Assembly (NCBI GenBank): GCA_037893245.1
Contig: JBAIAA010000238.1
Location: 496,001-560,000 of the forward strand
Reading direction: 5' to 3'
Source of the DNA: Crossaster papposus
Lineage: Eukaryota; Echinodermata; Asteroidea; Velatida; Solasteridae
Length of the DNA: 64,000 nucleotides
Part shown: piece after piece, positions 44,735-56,145 of the stretch
Layout of the letters: each line of letters begins with the position of its first letter
Position numbering within the stretch: position 1 is the first letter of the stretch
Notes under the pieces: generated by a model
Database searches by the model: none
Told to the model about the DNA's origin: nothing
What the model saw: the letters and a program-made list of their open reading frames with translations, nothing else
Program-made: the position numbers and the translations under genes

Positions 44735-45811
44735 CAGAGTTGTAACCAAGTCATTTTTTCTCAAGTCAAGTCAAGTCACAAGTCAAATTTTCTCAAGTCA
44801 AGTCAAGTCTCGAGTCACATTTTCTCAAGTCAAGTCAAGTCACAAGTCAAGTCAAGTCACAAGTCACTTTTTGTCAAGTCAAGTCACAAGTCACAAGTCA
44901 TTTATAGTCGCGAATGAAAGTCAACTTTCAAGAAATATTTTGATCAGGCCTACCGTACATAGCAACAAGCTTGTGTGTACATGTGCGTACACGGCCGGGT
45001 GTATGTACGCATGCTATGCGCATGCACTCAAAGCATGCGCGCTGAGATAAACAACTTACCAAATGCATGTGTATCGGTGATATAAGGAGAATTTGAACAT
45101 TACGCACGTGAAATGTTTTAAAATTCTCTTTTTAGGGGGTAAACCATTTAAAAAGTACATGTACCCTATAATGTTTACACTAATAAATCAATACAGTTTG
45201 AGTCAAAATAGTTATTCGGTTTCGTTTACGGTAAATTTGCGATAATTTGTTCAACACTTTTCAAATTCTTAAAACAATTAACAATGTCACTATAACCTCG
45301 TTTCCAGCTGTCTGTTAAATTGTGTTGAATGTTAATGCACAGTTTTTAACAGTAAAAGCTCACACAGCTTCCACTACAACGGATTGGAAGACTAGACATG
45401 TAGGCCGTAGGCGATGTAGCCCACACTTTGACTTTGCATATATTGCATGTGCGTAGCTAGCCGTACACACAGTACATGCAGTACATAATACCATGGAGGA
45501 AGGAATCCTTCCTCCATGATAGTACAGATTCGCGACGCGGCAAAAACATTTTTGCCGTCACAAAAATACATCGGCTGGCGTAGCCGGATTGAACACAAAT
45601 TTGTTTAAATAACATACAAATAGTAAATACATGACTTGCAATGTCGTCAAGTCAAATTTACTCAAGTCAAGTCAAGTCACAAGTCATTTTTCGTCAAGTC
45701 AAGTCAAGTCACAAGTCATTTTTCTCCAAGTCAAGTCAAGTCGCAAGTCACAAAAATTGGCGACTCGAGTCGGACTCGAGTCCAAGTCACCGACTCGAGT
45801 CAACAACACTG
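44735..45811. mobile_element. hAT-like non-autonomous element with TCAAGTCAAGTCACAAGTCA words
   Basis: Flanked by the 8-bp duplication TGTATCAC (44727-44734 and 45812-45819). Ends are CAGAGTTGTAACCAAGTC and, inverted, CAGTGTTGTTGACTCGAG. An 8-bp duplication with CAGNGTTG ends is typical of hAT transposons. Arrays of CAAGTCAAGTCACAAGTCA lie near both ends (44757-44905, 45648-45770). There is no transposase. It sits right at the presumed 3' splice site of the THAP exon. Confidence 0.85.
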
Positions 45812-45837
45812 TGTATCACTATCACTCAGCTACAATA

Positions 45838-46221
45838 ATGCCAACTTCATGTGTTGTTGGTGGATGCACGAGAAATTGTTCGAAGAATCCAGAGATTCAT
45901 TTTGTGCAATTTCCGCGGGATCCTGCGTTATCAAAGGAATGGGTGAAGTTCGTAAATATTACACGAAAGGATTTCACCTTCTCGGAAAGAAGTAGGCCTT
46001 TGATTTGTTCAGCACATTTTTCAGAGGACTGTGTTGAACCTTCAAGTGCTTTGAAAAAATCACTGGGATTGACAACAAAGTTTCGTTTGAAGCCTGGATC
46101 GATCTCCACATTGAAAGCGCCAAACATCGAGAGAATTCGTACTACCCCAGGCCTACTGCTTCTACCTCGGCCGAGTCATCGGCAACCGCCGGGTCTGCCG
46201 TGGCCGCAGAGTCATCAGCAG
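45838..46221 (+). CDS. THAP-domain protein, N-terminal exon (partial)
   Basis: From the ATG at 45838: MPTSCVVGGCTRNCSKNPEI, FVQFPRDPALSKEWVKFVN, SRPLICSAHFSEDCVE, FRLKPGSISTL. This is a THAP zinc-dependent DNA-binding domain with C2CH ligands (C5, C10, then C and H in ICSAHF), the invariant Trp and a degenerate form of the closing AVPTIF box. THAP domains occur in chromatin regulators and P-element-type transposases. A possible donor AG|GTGAGC follows at 46221; otherwise the frame stops at 46260. Before the hAT insertion, a poly-T/TATAG acceptor would have lain directly upstream. The last 80 bases are low-complexity and antisense to another frame. Probably a relic. Confidence 0.65.
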
Positions 46222-46351
46222 GTGAGCTCCCCTCGTCTGGTGAGCTCCCCTCATCGCTAGAGCTGCCATCACTGTCCTCAGAAGTACCTCCACGAAATGC
46301 CTCTTCCTCATCTATACTGTGGTCTTCCCAATACTCGCTGCTATCGGACAT
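46144..46351 (-). CDS. Possible acidic Ser/Asp-rich first exon
   Basis: Minus strand from the ATG at 46351: MSDSSEYWEDHSIDEEEAF then repeats of SSDEGSSPDEGSSPADDSAA, ending at a potential donor GG|GTAGTA near 46144. It looks like the acidic N-terminus of a transposase or nuclear protein. It converges with and overlaps the THAP frame, so at most one of the two is used there. No further exon was found. Confidence 0.3.
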
Positions 46352-47145
46352 TTTTCGCTGTTTTTCGGTCGAAAATAGTTGTACCAAAATATAGCCTAGC
46401 TTGTCCGCTGTTATTCCGCATTGCATTGTACGGTAAAAATGCACGCACACGATCGACCCGAGTAAATCGTCATGGGTAGTACGTCACACACAAAGTATGA
46501 ATTATTCATGAGTTAAGGGCTTTTGCTGAAACTGAGTTTTTCTGGGTCGTAGAACGCCGATCAATTTTGGTTTTTTTTTGCATGAAGGAACAAGTTTTAT
46601 TGAATACTAATGATATATTAGTAATCATTATACATTTCTCGAACAAAAACAGCAACACAGCCTTTATCATTATTCCGTTGTAGTCCATCTTTAAACAACA
46701 TAACTCATTGGAATGCATACAAAGACGAGCCTGTCGAATTATCTTAGGTTATGATTACATGTCATATCACCATGCCTTGCAGGTGTGTAAAATAAAGGAC
46801 TTGAAACAACGCCGCTATGACATTTGCCTTAAATTTGCTAAGTCTTTGATGAGTTGCAATGAATTTCGGAATTGGCTTCCAAAAACCAGAGGAGAAAGTA
46901 ATGGCCACTGTCTAAGAAACTCAAATTTGTTGTCCATTTCAAAAGTACGCACCCTGCAGAGACAGGCTATTACAGTGCAATTCCTTACATGGTAAAACTA
47001 TTAAATGAAAGCTGTCTTTAACCCTTATTTGCAGAAGTCACCGTTTGGGTATTTGTTTGTCGCACCATAGGATGCCTAATTGTAATTATAATAGCCTATC
47101 TTATTTGGGTTGTAATATTTTAAAATGTGAGTAATCTTTTTAAAT

Positions 47146-47355
47146 TTGTGTAAAGATTATTTCAATGTTCAATATTTTTAACTTTTTATGAATTTTAGTT
47201 TTTACTATAATGTGTAATACTTATTGTGAATTCAATGCAATTTTGCTTTTGGCAACCAAGTTGAATTTTAATAAACCATGAATAATAATAATAATAATAA
47301 TGCATTGCGCGAAATGTGCCGACTTTTTGTGGCCGATCTTCCGGGGCACAAGCTA
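47146..47355 (+). repeat. 210-bp direct repeat, copy 1 (LINE 3' end plus flank)
   Basis: Repeated at 48147-48353. Both copies contain TTTTGGCAACCAAGTTG, the AATAAACCATG(AAT)n tail and the following GCATTGCGCGAAATNTGCCG to GGGGCACAAGCTA. Since the post-tail sequence is shared too, this is a local duplication or a second insertion into the same host repeat. Confidence 0.85.
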
Positions 47356-48567
47356 TAGTTACAGCCACTGGTGCAACAATGGGATGTGGTGCTGAAGGCA
47401 CCACTAGCTAGTGCACACTAGCAGTGTCTTTATACCAATTTCCAACCATAAAACCTACACTACATGTACATGTATACATGTATTGTTCAAGGTGCCGGAA
47501 AATGTTTTGAAATATGCTTCAAATATTCCTGGATCACCGGGGAGCCTATAAGGGCTCTGTCGTGCTATCCCCTTGACCCCCAACGATAGTTGTACGTGTG
47601 TGAGTGAGCCCCTAGTATGATGTCGGAGCTAATCGACACCATGCCACTGGATTGAGACACTGGTCCCTCTAAACACAGCCAATCAGCAACCTGTTGTCTG
47701 TTGCAGTTGCTTACATGCAACCTGTTCAAGTTTGCTGGAGAGATTTGCACGATTCTTCAAACTTTTTTTCACAAATTAACATGTACTCGATTAATATTCA
47801 CTAGCATCTTTGAAAAGGGTACAAGGTACAAGCCGCCAACTTGCGGAACACGCAAATGCACACAGTACAGACAAAGAAATAGATTGAAGACTGCATATAT
47901 AGCTCATTGCACAGAGCATACTTTGAAACACTGCTGTGGAACAAGTTTAACCAAGAACTACGATCAACCATGAGCAAGTTCGAGCGAGAACTGCAGTTAA
48001 GCCGAGTTGAATACAGGATAGTTGGACTACTCTCGTCGACTGTGGAATCAAGAGTGTATGGGCCACACAAACGACAGCCAGGATGAACAAGTTTTGGGAA
48101 AATAGAGGCTTTCATTTGCTCGTTGCTAATATTGAACAGGCATAACTTGTGTAAAGATTATTTCAATGTTCAATATTTTTAACTTTTTATGAATTTTAGT
48201 TTTTACTATAATGTGTAATACTGTGAATTCAATGCAATTTTGCTTTTGGCAACCAAGTTGAATTTTAATAAACCATGAATAATAATAATAATAATAATGC
48301 ATTGCGCGAAATATGCCGACTTTTTTGTGGCCGATCTTCCGGGGCACAAGCTAATACAGCCAACCGGCGCGGCTGCACCGTACCAGTCTAGTCTAGTCCC
48401 GCCGCAGCATCGTTATGGTGACGCGCGGCACGGGGACGTTTTTTTATTCCAGTGTATCGAAAGTACGTTAGTATAGCCTCAAATCTAGTGAGGTCGTGCG
48501 TAATTTTGGAAAACAGTTAATTACCTGCAAAAACTACGTTTCCCTGAAATCAAAGGGGACATTTATG
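47356..48567. other. Mostly unassigned; second copy of the 210-bp repeat at 48147-48353
   Basis: 47356-48146 is unique with no recognised domain. 48354-48567 has GC-rich words (CCGGCGCGGCTGCACC). No gene is supported. Confidence 0.5.
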
Positions 48568-50168
48568 GTGGCCCTGGAGGGACATAAAAGTCATGATTTT
48601 GTTCGCGACTAGTCTTGAAAATATTGACGACTAGTCGTGAAAATATTGACGACTAGTCGTGAAAATATTGACGACTAGTCGTGAAAATATTGACGACTAG
48701 TCGCAAATAAATTCACGACTACTCGCAAATTAAAAAAAAAAAATTATTTGCGACTTAAATTTGCGACCGGTCGTGAATAATTTACGGTCGGGTATCGATC
48801 GTTCCACTGACACTCGTCCCCTGCAGTGGCAAGCCTCATATCCTTAGGAGTCATATGCTTACCATTGTTATTGTTATAGTTATTGCTTACATTACAACAA
48901 TATAATTTATGGCATTGTGGTGTATGTGTGTGTATATATAATTACCAAAAGAAAAGCCGAGAGGGCTATAGCTCCAAGATCGAGCTGAGAATGTGTTTTG
49001 TGCAGTTAATTTACATTTTTTGATAGTATAATACTTAACACATTGTGTACATGTACATTTTGGTAATTTATACCAAGTTCAAGATGACACATTCTGGACA
49101 GATAATTCGAAGAGCAGAGAGGGCTTAAGCTCTTAAGCTCCAAGTTTTGTGTGGTATTCCTTCTCGCGTTCGTTTTCTAATTCTTTATTACAAGGGATTT
49201 ATTACAACGTTTTAATCCGATTTTTGTGTGATGGACCATTGCTACACTAGCCTGAAGGTGTTGTCTTGCATAGTTCAGGTGTACGTTTCCATTTTTCCAT
49301 ATATGTTTTTGGTGGTTTTTCGTATCAGGCATTCAACACAGCGATGGGATCATTACATACAAATCAAACTGTAACGGTGTTTTGATATCACGCCATTTAT
49401 TGATTTTTGTTATTATTCATGACTCCACCATGAAAGGTTTTGGATACCGGACAGATAATCCGAAGAGCCGAGAGGGCTATAGCTCCAAGGTGGAGCTGAG
49501 AATGTGTTTTGTGCAGTTTATTTACATTTATTGATGGTTTAATAAATTATGTACATGTACATTTTTTGTAATTTATGCCAAGTTCAAGATGACGCATTCC
49601 GGACAGATAATCCGAAGAGCCGACAGGGCTAAAGCTCCAAGGTAGAGCTGAGACGGTTTTTTCTACCAATAATATTTACATTTTATAGTAATTCATATAT
49701 TTGTATACTTTTATGCCAATGGAAATTCGGTCAGTTGATCTCGTATGTATAGATGGTTGAAGCTCCAATAGAGCCGACAATTTATTTGTGCGATGTAACT
49801 TATAATAACGTGCTTATTCGTGTTCTGTTTGTAATCTAGAATGGTCAAAGGTAGAGCTAAAATTATCAAGTCGTCGAATTGTTATAAAGCTTTAGTTTTG
49901 AATTTTGATATAGGCCTAATATAATGGTTTCCGAAAAATGACTAATGTGTTGAGCAGCTGACACTAGGTACACTCCCATGCTGTACAATAAAACATCAGA
50001 ATTGACGCACTGTATATCTAGTGTAGTTTCTTGAAGTCTGAGTTAGAATGAAACTGTTTTTCATGCGGATGAGCGAAGCGAAGGAGCATGAAAATTCACG
50101 ACTATTCGCGATTTTTTTCACCGTAGTCGCGAAACAATTCACGACTTTTTATGTCCCTCCAGGGCCAC
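48568..50168. mobile_element. 1.6-kb TIR element with GACTAGTCGTGAAAATATT subterminal words
   Basis: Left end GTGGCCCTGGAGGGACATAA and right end TTATGTCCCTCCAGGGCCAC are exact inverses, extending into AAAGTC/GACTTTT. Near the left end CGACTAGTCGTGAAAATATT is repeated four or five times at a 22-bp period (48605-48720). Near the right end ATTCACGACT words stand in the opposite sense (50090-50145). The interior carries a fourfold hairpin motif. No transposase is present. Confidence 0.85.
48955..49660 (+). repeat. Four copies of a GCCGAGAGGGCTATAGCTCC hairpin motif
   Basis: At about 48955, 49108, 49461 and 49614 the sequence reads GAAGAGCCGAGAGGGCTAWA, then GCTCCAAGGTGGAGCTGAGA. AGCTCCAAGGTGGAGCT folds into a stem with loop AAGG-type bases, and changes in the loop (GATC, GGTG, GGTA) leave the stem mostly paired. 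GACAGATAATCCGAAGAGCC precedes three of the copies. The copies lie inside the element 48568-50168. Confidence 0.75.
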
Positions 50169-50519
50169 TATATAAATTATCATTTGTTTAGGCGATTGTC
50201 ATCACAGAGCAAGGTCGAGAAGGTGGTTTCACTCGTAGAAATATATCTCTGCACCCGCAGTCACAAATAAACGTACATGTCAATGTACATGTACATTGTA
50301 CATGTACATCAACATGTGTACATACGGGTCAATATATCGCAGCGTGTCTGGACATGTTTTGCATAACACAATAACCCTCAGGTCTGCACATATTTGCATA
50401 ACCGTCCATCATTATCACATGATATGAATACTGCATATATTACTATAGTCTGACCGCGCCCCAATGTGCCAACTCATCCAAGACCTTCGAGTGAATCCAG
50501 AGTCAGGGGGGGGGGGGGG

Positions 50520-53500
50520 TATGGAGCAGAATCAGTGTCAAAAAGATCGGACGTGTTTTTACAACTCGGATGCTTTCCTAATTCGGATGTATTCCTAATT
50601 CGGATGCTTTTTGCAAACTCGGATGCTTTTTTAATTCGGATGAATTCGTAATTCGGATGCTTTTTGTAAACTCGGATGCTTTTTTAATTCAGATGAATTC
50701 GTAATTCGGATGAATTCGTAATTCGGATGCTTTTTGTAAACTCGGATGCTTTTTTAATTCGGATGTTTTTTTAATTCGGATGCTTTTCTAGTTCGGATGC
50801 TTTTTTAATTCGAATGCTTTTCTAGCTCGGATGCTTTTTATAAACTCGGATGCTTTTTTAATTCGGATGCTTTTCTAGTTTGAATGCTTTTTGTAAACTC
50901 GGATGCTTTTTGCAAACCGAACATATTCGCAAATCGGATGCTTTCCCAATCCGGCACTAGGGTGGCCCTGAAAGGACATCACACATCGCAGATTCTGCGA
51001 TTTCGCGCATTCTGCGCGAATTTGAACGATGACAAACATGTTATCGTATATATCTAAGCATATATCTGAGATGTGGAAGATTTTATTGTAGATTTCTGCA
51101 CAGATTTATGTGATAATGAATATTTTCTGGGCAGATTTTTGAAAAGTCGTAGATTTCTTAGTACGCAAATTTGTGCGATGTCGCACGGATGGGCACTACA
51201 TGTACATTTTCATTGCACATTTAATTATGCGTAGCTATAATGTCGCACTCACGTACAGCAGATTTATATGCAGATTTATGTGCACATTTCTGCCGCGACG
51301 TCAGCACATACGACGTTTTGAAAGTTGAACCACGACGTTTTGAATGTTATGATGTTCTAAAACGGACAGGCAACGTCGTGGTTCAACTTTCAAAACGTCG
51401 TGGTTCAACTTTCAAAACGTCGTACTTCAACTTCCAATTTTAACGTCCAACTTTCGCGCGCTTTTACCTGGCTCAAGGTAGCCGCGTATTCGGCCGGTTC
51501 TCTCCGCGCGGATTCAGTCCGCATTCACCAAAAGGCGACAAATATTTAATACATGCTGCAAAAGGTGATGCATTTTCTAAAAAGTTTTTTGTCAATTTAT
51601 TTAAAGAATTTTTCGAAATAAACCGTAAATATAACAATACTTTTTCAAACCCTTGTAGATCATACAGCATATTAGTCTTGTTTAACCTTTCCTGTAATTT
51701 TGATGACAAATTACAGTTAAACTAGCTGCCTAATGAACTAAGTAATCCTACTTCGAGTTATTTTTATAGATTTGGAAATGAGAATGAAACATTTAAAACA
51801 AAATATACCTCACATGTTATCAAAAACTCATACTTTTATTTCATAATCTACAAGATAATGTTACTGGGCATGTGGGTATAGGCTTCAGCCGAACACTAAT
51901 TAGTGCCTAATTAGCCCGTTTAATAAATCCCCTTTTCAATGCAGCATTGTAATGCGTTTTTCGGTTGCGAGTATATCTGCCTTTTTAAAACAAAGTGTAC
52001 ATCACATGTTATTCAAACCTCATATTTGTATTTCATGATCTACGAGATCATGTTTCTGGGCACACTTAATTTTGGTATAGGCTTCAGCCGAACAGTAATT
52101 AGTGCACTCGCACTCGGGCTTTTTTGCAATGTTCTCGGTGAATCAGTTTCGTCAATCAACAATTTCAACAATTAATTTCACCACGCCAGATTTTATGAGA
52201 ATGATAACTGTTACTTTATTTAATAACACAACAGCCCTTCAACTATAAAGTTCTGCATCATTAGATGGATCCTAGTAGTTTGTCAGCTTAGAACGTTAGG
52301 TAAAATACGGTTTCAGACCGTGTCCATAATTTCTTTTTTATTTCCACCTAATATCGCCCCATAATTCTTTGCGATATATAGCACACTTGGGTCAAATGTA
52401 AGTTTCTAAGGTCGAGTGCAAATGAGCAGATATTATTAAAACTACATAAAATGTAAACAAAGAACAACGGTTATATGTCAAAATTAGCATATAAAAGAAT
52501 CTTGGAAACTCCATACTGCCACTCGTGCTTGAAAGAACACTTGCCAGATAGAAAGAGTGGGGCACGGAAAGATAGTCCTTGCAGGTGTGCTTTACAGAAA
52601 TGTACAATTGCAATTCATGTGGCAAAAGAAAAAAGTACAGCAATGATAAAAGCAGGTCTTGAATTTGTAAAACCACACTGTTGCCGTATTGTTTGAAATT
52701 TCTATAAAAGGTTTGACAAATAACTCGAAGTAGAATTACTTCCATTAAAGGTAGTAGCCTATACACCATTTGCAGATATCGAAAAAATTTACTACCGAAT
52801 TATTAGGAAATATCTTACTCATTTGAAAGTAAATAATGATTCTAGGCATCCAGCAAAATTATTGCGCCAGATATCCTGTAATTATTCCGAAAAATTGAAT
52901 TTTATAATGAAAAATTCGCGATCGCCGGACGGCGATCGCGAAAAAACAAGGATAACATAAGAATAATTGCTCGACGCCAGTTGAAAAAAACCGCTGTTTT
53001 TCGTGCTTTTCTCGGCATCGATGATTGTAAAACTTTAGACAGCTCAGTTAAACGATGTTTACTATAAAATACAACCCCCCAAATCTACTCATTCATGATA
53101 ATTCAAGCAATTACCAATGGTGTATCCTACCTTTAAGCAGCTAATTTAACTGTAATTTTTTATCAAAATTACAGGAAAGGTTTTACAATTACAGGAACAA
53201 GTGTGGCTAATATGCTGAATGATCTACAAGGGTTTGAAAAAGTATTGTTATATTTACGGTTTATTTCGAAAAATTCTTTAAATAAATTGACAAAAACCTT
53301 TTTAGAAAATGCATCACCTTTTGCAGCATGTATTAAATATTTGTCGCCTTTTGGTAAATGCGGACTGAATCCGCGTGGAGAGAACCGGCCGAATACGCGG
53401 CTACCTTGGTAGGTAAAAGCGCGCGAAAGTTGGACGTTAATTGGAAGTTGAAGTACGACGTTTTGAAAGTTGAACCACGACGTTGCCTGTCCGTTTTAGA

Positions 53501-54371
53501 ACATCATAACATTCAAAACGTCGTGGTTCAACTTTCAAAACGTCGTATGTGCTGACATCGCGGCAGAAATGTGCACATAAATCTGCATATAAATCTGCTG
53601 TACGTGAGTGCGACATATATAGCTGCGCATAATTAAATGTGCAATGAAAATGTACATGTAGTGCCCATCCGTGCGACATCGCACAAATTTGCGTACTAAG
53701 AAATCTGCGCAGAACTTGAAATCTAAAATGAAAATATGCGACTTTTCAAAAATCTGCCCAGAAAATATTCATTATCACATAAATCTGTGCAGAAATCTAC
53801 AATTTTTTTTTCTCCACATCTCAGATATATGCTTAGATATATACGATAACATGTTTGTCATCGTTCAAATTCGCGCAGAATGCGCGAAATCGCAGAATCT
53901 GCGATGTGTGATGTCCTTTCAGGGCCACCCTAGTGCCGGATTGGGAAAGCATCCAATTTGCGAATATGTTCGGTTTGCAAAAAGCATCCGAGTTTACAAA
54001 AAGCATTCAAACTAGAAAAGCATCCGAATTAAAAAAGCATCCGAGTTTATAAAAAACATCCGAGCTAGAAAAGCATTCGAATTAAAAAAGCATCCGAACT
54101 AGAAAAGCATCCGAATTAAAAAAAACATCCGAATTAAAAAAGCATCCGAGTTTACAAAAAGCATCCGAATTACAAATTCATCCGAATTGCGAATTCGTCG
54201 GAATTAAAAAAGCATCCGAGTTTACAAAAAGCATCCGAATTACGAATTCATCCGAATTAAAAAAGCATCCGAGTTTGCAAAAAGCATCCGAATTAGGAAT
54301 ACATCCGAATTAGGAAAGCATCCGAGTTGTAAAAACACGTCCGATCTTTTTGACACTGATTCTGCTCCATA
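50520..54371. mobile_element. 3.85-kb foldback element of the TTCGGATGC family
   Basis: Left arm 50520-51729 and right arm 53137-54371 are inverted copies over about 1.2 kb. Each runs from TATGGAGCAGAATCAGTGTC through the TTCGGATGC word array, GGTGGCCCTGAAAGGACATC, ACGACGTTTTGAAAGTTG words and GGTTCTCTCCGCG to CAAAATTACAGGAAAGG. G-runs border both outer ends (50507-50519, 54373-54394). The 1.4-kb spacer contains a TTAA MITE. No transposase is seen. The copy at 16357-19226 matches only the outer part of one arm. Confidence 0.9.
52745..53136. mobile_element. TTAA-ended MITE (TTAAAGGTAG...CTACCTTTAA)
   Basis: The left end TTAAAGGTAGTAGCCTATAC, then ACCATT, is the inverse of AATGGTGTATCCTACCTTTAA at the right. 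It includes the palindrome CGCGATCGCCGGACGGCGAT, then CGCG. A truncated inverse copy lies at 5125-5325, and another right end at 59860-60011. It abuts the right foldback arm. Confidence 0.75.
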
Positions 54372-54474
54372 GGGGGGGGGGGGGGGGGGGGGGGGTTGGG
54401 CGGAGGGGGGCCCAAGAAAGTGCGCCACCAACGTTGAAATGTATGGTGTTCCAAAGACGACAGATCTCCGTCGC

Positions 54475-54890
54475 CCCCGACGTCGACCTCGCCGTCGACC
54501 TCGCCGTCGACGTCGACCTCGCCGTCGACGTCGACCTCGCCGTCGACGTCGACCTCGCCGTCGACGTCGACCTCGCCGTCGACGTCGACCTCGCCGTCGA
54601 CGTCGACCTCGCCGTCGACGTCGACCTCGCCGTCGACGTCGACCTCGCCCCCGACGTCGACCTCGCCCCCGACGTCGACCTCGCCCCCGACGTCGACCTC
54701 GCCGTCGACGTCGACCTCGCCGTCGACGTCGACCTCGCCGTCGACGTCGACCTCGCCGTCGACGTCGACCTCGCCGTCGACGTCGACCTCGCCGTCGACG
54801 TCGACCTCGCTGTCGACGTCGACCTCGCCGTCGACGTCGACCTCGCCGTCGACGTCGACCTCGCCGTCGACGTCGACCTCGCCAGGGGCG
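54475..54890. repeat. 18-bp satellite GTCGACGTCGACCTCGCC, about 23 copies
   Basis: Near-perfect tandem array. A few adjacent units (about 54650-54700) have CCC in place of CGT, showing local spread of a variant. The unit contains the palindromes GTCGAC and GACGTC. The array is bounded by GGTGTTCCAAAGACGACAG at the left and AGGGGCGCTGTTTAGTC at the right, ends shared with 56150-56360 and 43276-43392. The long open frames here (Asp/Val-rich or Arg-rich) are by-products of the 18-bp period. Confidence 0.95.
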
Positions 54891-55059
54891 CTGTTTAGTC
54901 TGCTTTATTTTTACTCATGGGTGCGCCGTTCACGTAACAACGATTTTGGCACGATGTCTCAAAATACTTTGTGGCGAAAATTCCTTTGTTGAGAGACATC
55001 CTAATCGAATTGTTTGTAGGTCTCCACATACCGCGTAGCCTTACGTAAACGGACTGCAT

Positions 55060-55740
55060 GCATTGCTAGTCCAGGGAAAACACTTAATTTTGTTTTGTTG
55101 ACCTAACACAAATTGCAATATAATATTTTTCACCACAGTGCACTACTATAAGGTCCCTAGAATGACTACTAAAAATTCTAAGTGGTGGAAAAATGACTAA
55201 TTTGCATAAATTGTTAATCCCTGCCGCGTAATATATTTATTTCTATATTTGGGTATATTGTTATTATTATTTTTGAAAAGTTTATTTTGGTGATTCTACT
55301 TACACATCCTTACTTCAATAACATTTTCTAAAGCTTGTAAGTGACTGAATAATTATGAAAATATAGTAATGGTCCAAAATGACTACAATTATACCCTATA
55401 ATTTGCACGCATTTACCTTGTCTTCAGATATCATAAAGTAGTCAGTATTGACGAGCTTCAAATTCACCAAGTTGCTTACTGGCACAGTAACCCATTTAAA
55501 TCCTTATTGAAAATCATATGAACAATGATAACATTGTGATATTTAGCCCAGCAAACAAAAACTGGGGGAAAATAGGGTGTGTCCATAAATTGGGCTAAAC
55601 GATAGGTGAAGGGTTGCCTAAGGTGAGAGACTTGAACAAGTTCAAGGACCCCCCCCCCCCCCCCCCCCAAATTAAAGATTGTTGTTGTTTACAATAATCA
55701 GATCTACGTTAAAATATATTTTGGGGATTCCCCCCCCCCC
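55060..55740. repeat. Single-arm relative of the foldback at 61338-62570
   Basis: TTTTTCACCACAGTGCACTA through TTAATCCCTGCC, GCTTCAAATTCACCAAGTTG, AACTGGGGGAAAAT and TTGAACAAGTTCAAGGA matches the left arm of the later foldback. Then come a C-run (55650-55668), the AATAATCAGATCTACGTTAA loop region and a second C-run (55731-55752) in place of the right arm. Non-coding. Confidence 0.8.
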
Positions 55741-55752
55741 CCCCCCCCCCCC

Positions 55753-56145
55753 AGGCTGCCACAAGTTGTATGTCGGTGTTTGGTAATGTGTTTTTTTTAA
55801 CCCGAGAGTGGGGGAATTTGTCACTCACAGCATAGAGGCATTAGAATACTATTTTGTTGTCCTTCATGCTAATAGTACATTAATGATAATTATTTGTTTG
55901 TTGTTAATTACCAAACCAAGAGTATAATATGCAAATATTATTTGAAAACAAATTTTGGAAACATATTATGGAAACATAATGAGGGGCTAGAGGTTGGTTT
56001 ACAACTTTTGTTTATTAACGTTGTATTCAGACCCTTTGCGAATATTTCATGTATTCTTCTTCTTGTTTGCCAGTAAAGAATGGAACAGCAGAACAGATAG
56101 CGTGCGCGCGTCAACCAAGATCAGAGAGCTGCATGTAGACAAAAT
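55753..56145. other. No gene recognised
   Basis: AT-rich unique sequence. Short frames without recognisable domains. Confidence 0.4.

Larger units (their letters stand above)
44378..46701. mobile_element. 2.3-kb insert carrying a THAP exon inside the LINE
   Basis: Flanked by AACTCA direct repeats within the LINE reading frame. No clear TIRs: the ends are CACATTAAATTTATT and CTTTAAACAACAT. The right junction carries an 18-bp inverse copy of the left flank (TTAAAGATGGACTACAAC, 44351-44368 against 46677-46694). TGACGTACTACCCATGA near 44607 also recurs inverted near 46472. Contents: a hAT-like element, a THAP-domain exon, and an acidic minus-strand frame. Confidence 0.55.
44160..47302 (+). pseudogene. 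Non-LTR retrotransposon fragment split by a 2.3-kb insert
   Basis: 44167-44377 encodes LKWDIHINDIIRKASGRLFM and FIRPLLEYAVPVWHPGL, the end of a non-LTR RT. The downstream half resumes at 46708 with ECIQRRACRIILGYDY, QRRYDICLKFAKSL and FRNWLPKTRG. The 3' untranslated part ends at an AATAATAAT tail (47280-47302) after AATAAACCATG. The 6-bp AACTCA occurs at both junctions (44372-44377, 46702-46707). The 5' part of the element is absent. It is a different family from the LINE at 6481-7881. Confidence 0.85.

Noticed and set aside
52392..52769. 125-residue minus frame, and a 73-residue Cys-containing plus frame at 52475-52696
   Set aside because: Overlapping frames in the foldback spacer. The Cys pattern (CHSC, CRCALQKC) matches no family I can name.
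54350..55038. Two long overlapping frames of 182 and 199 residues
   Set aside because: They are translations of the 18-bp satellite in two phases and have no protein-like sequence outside the array.
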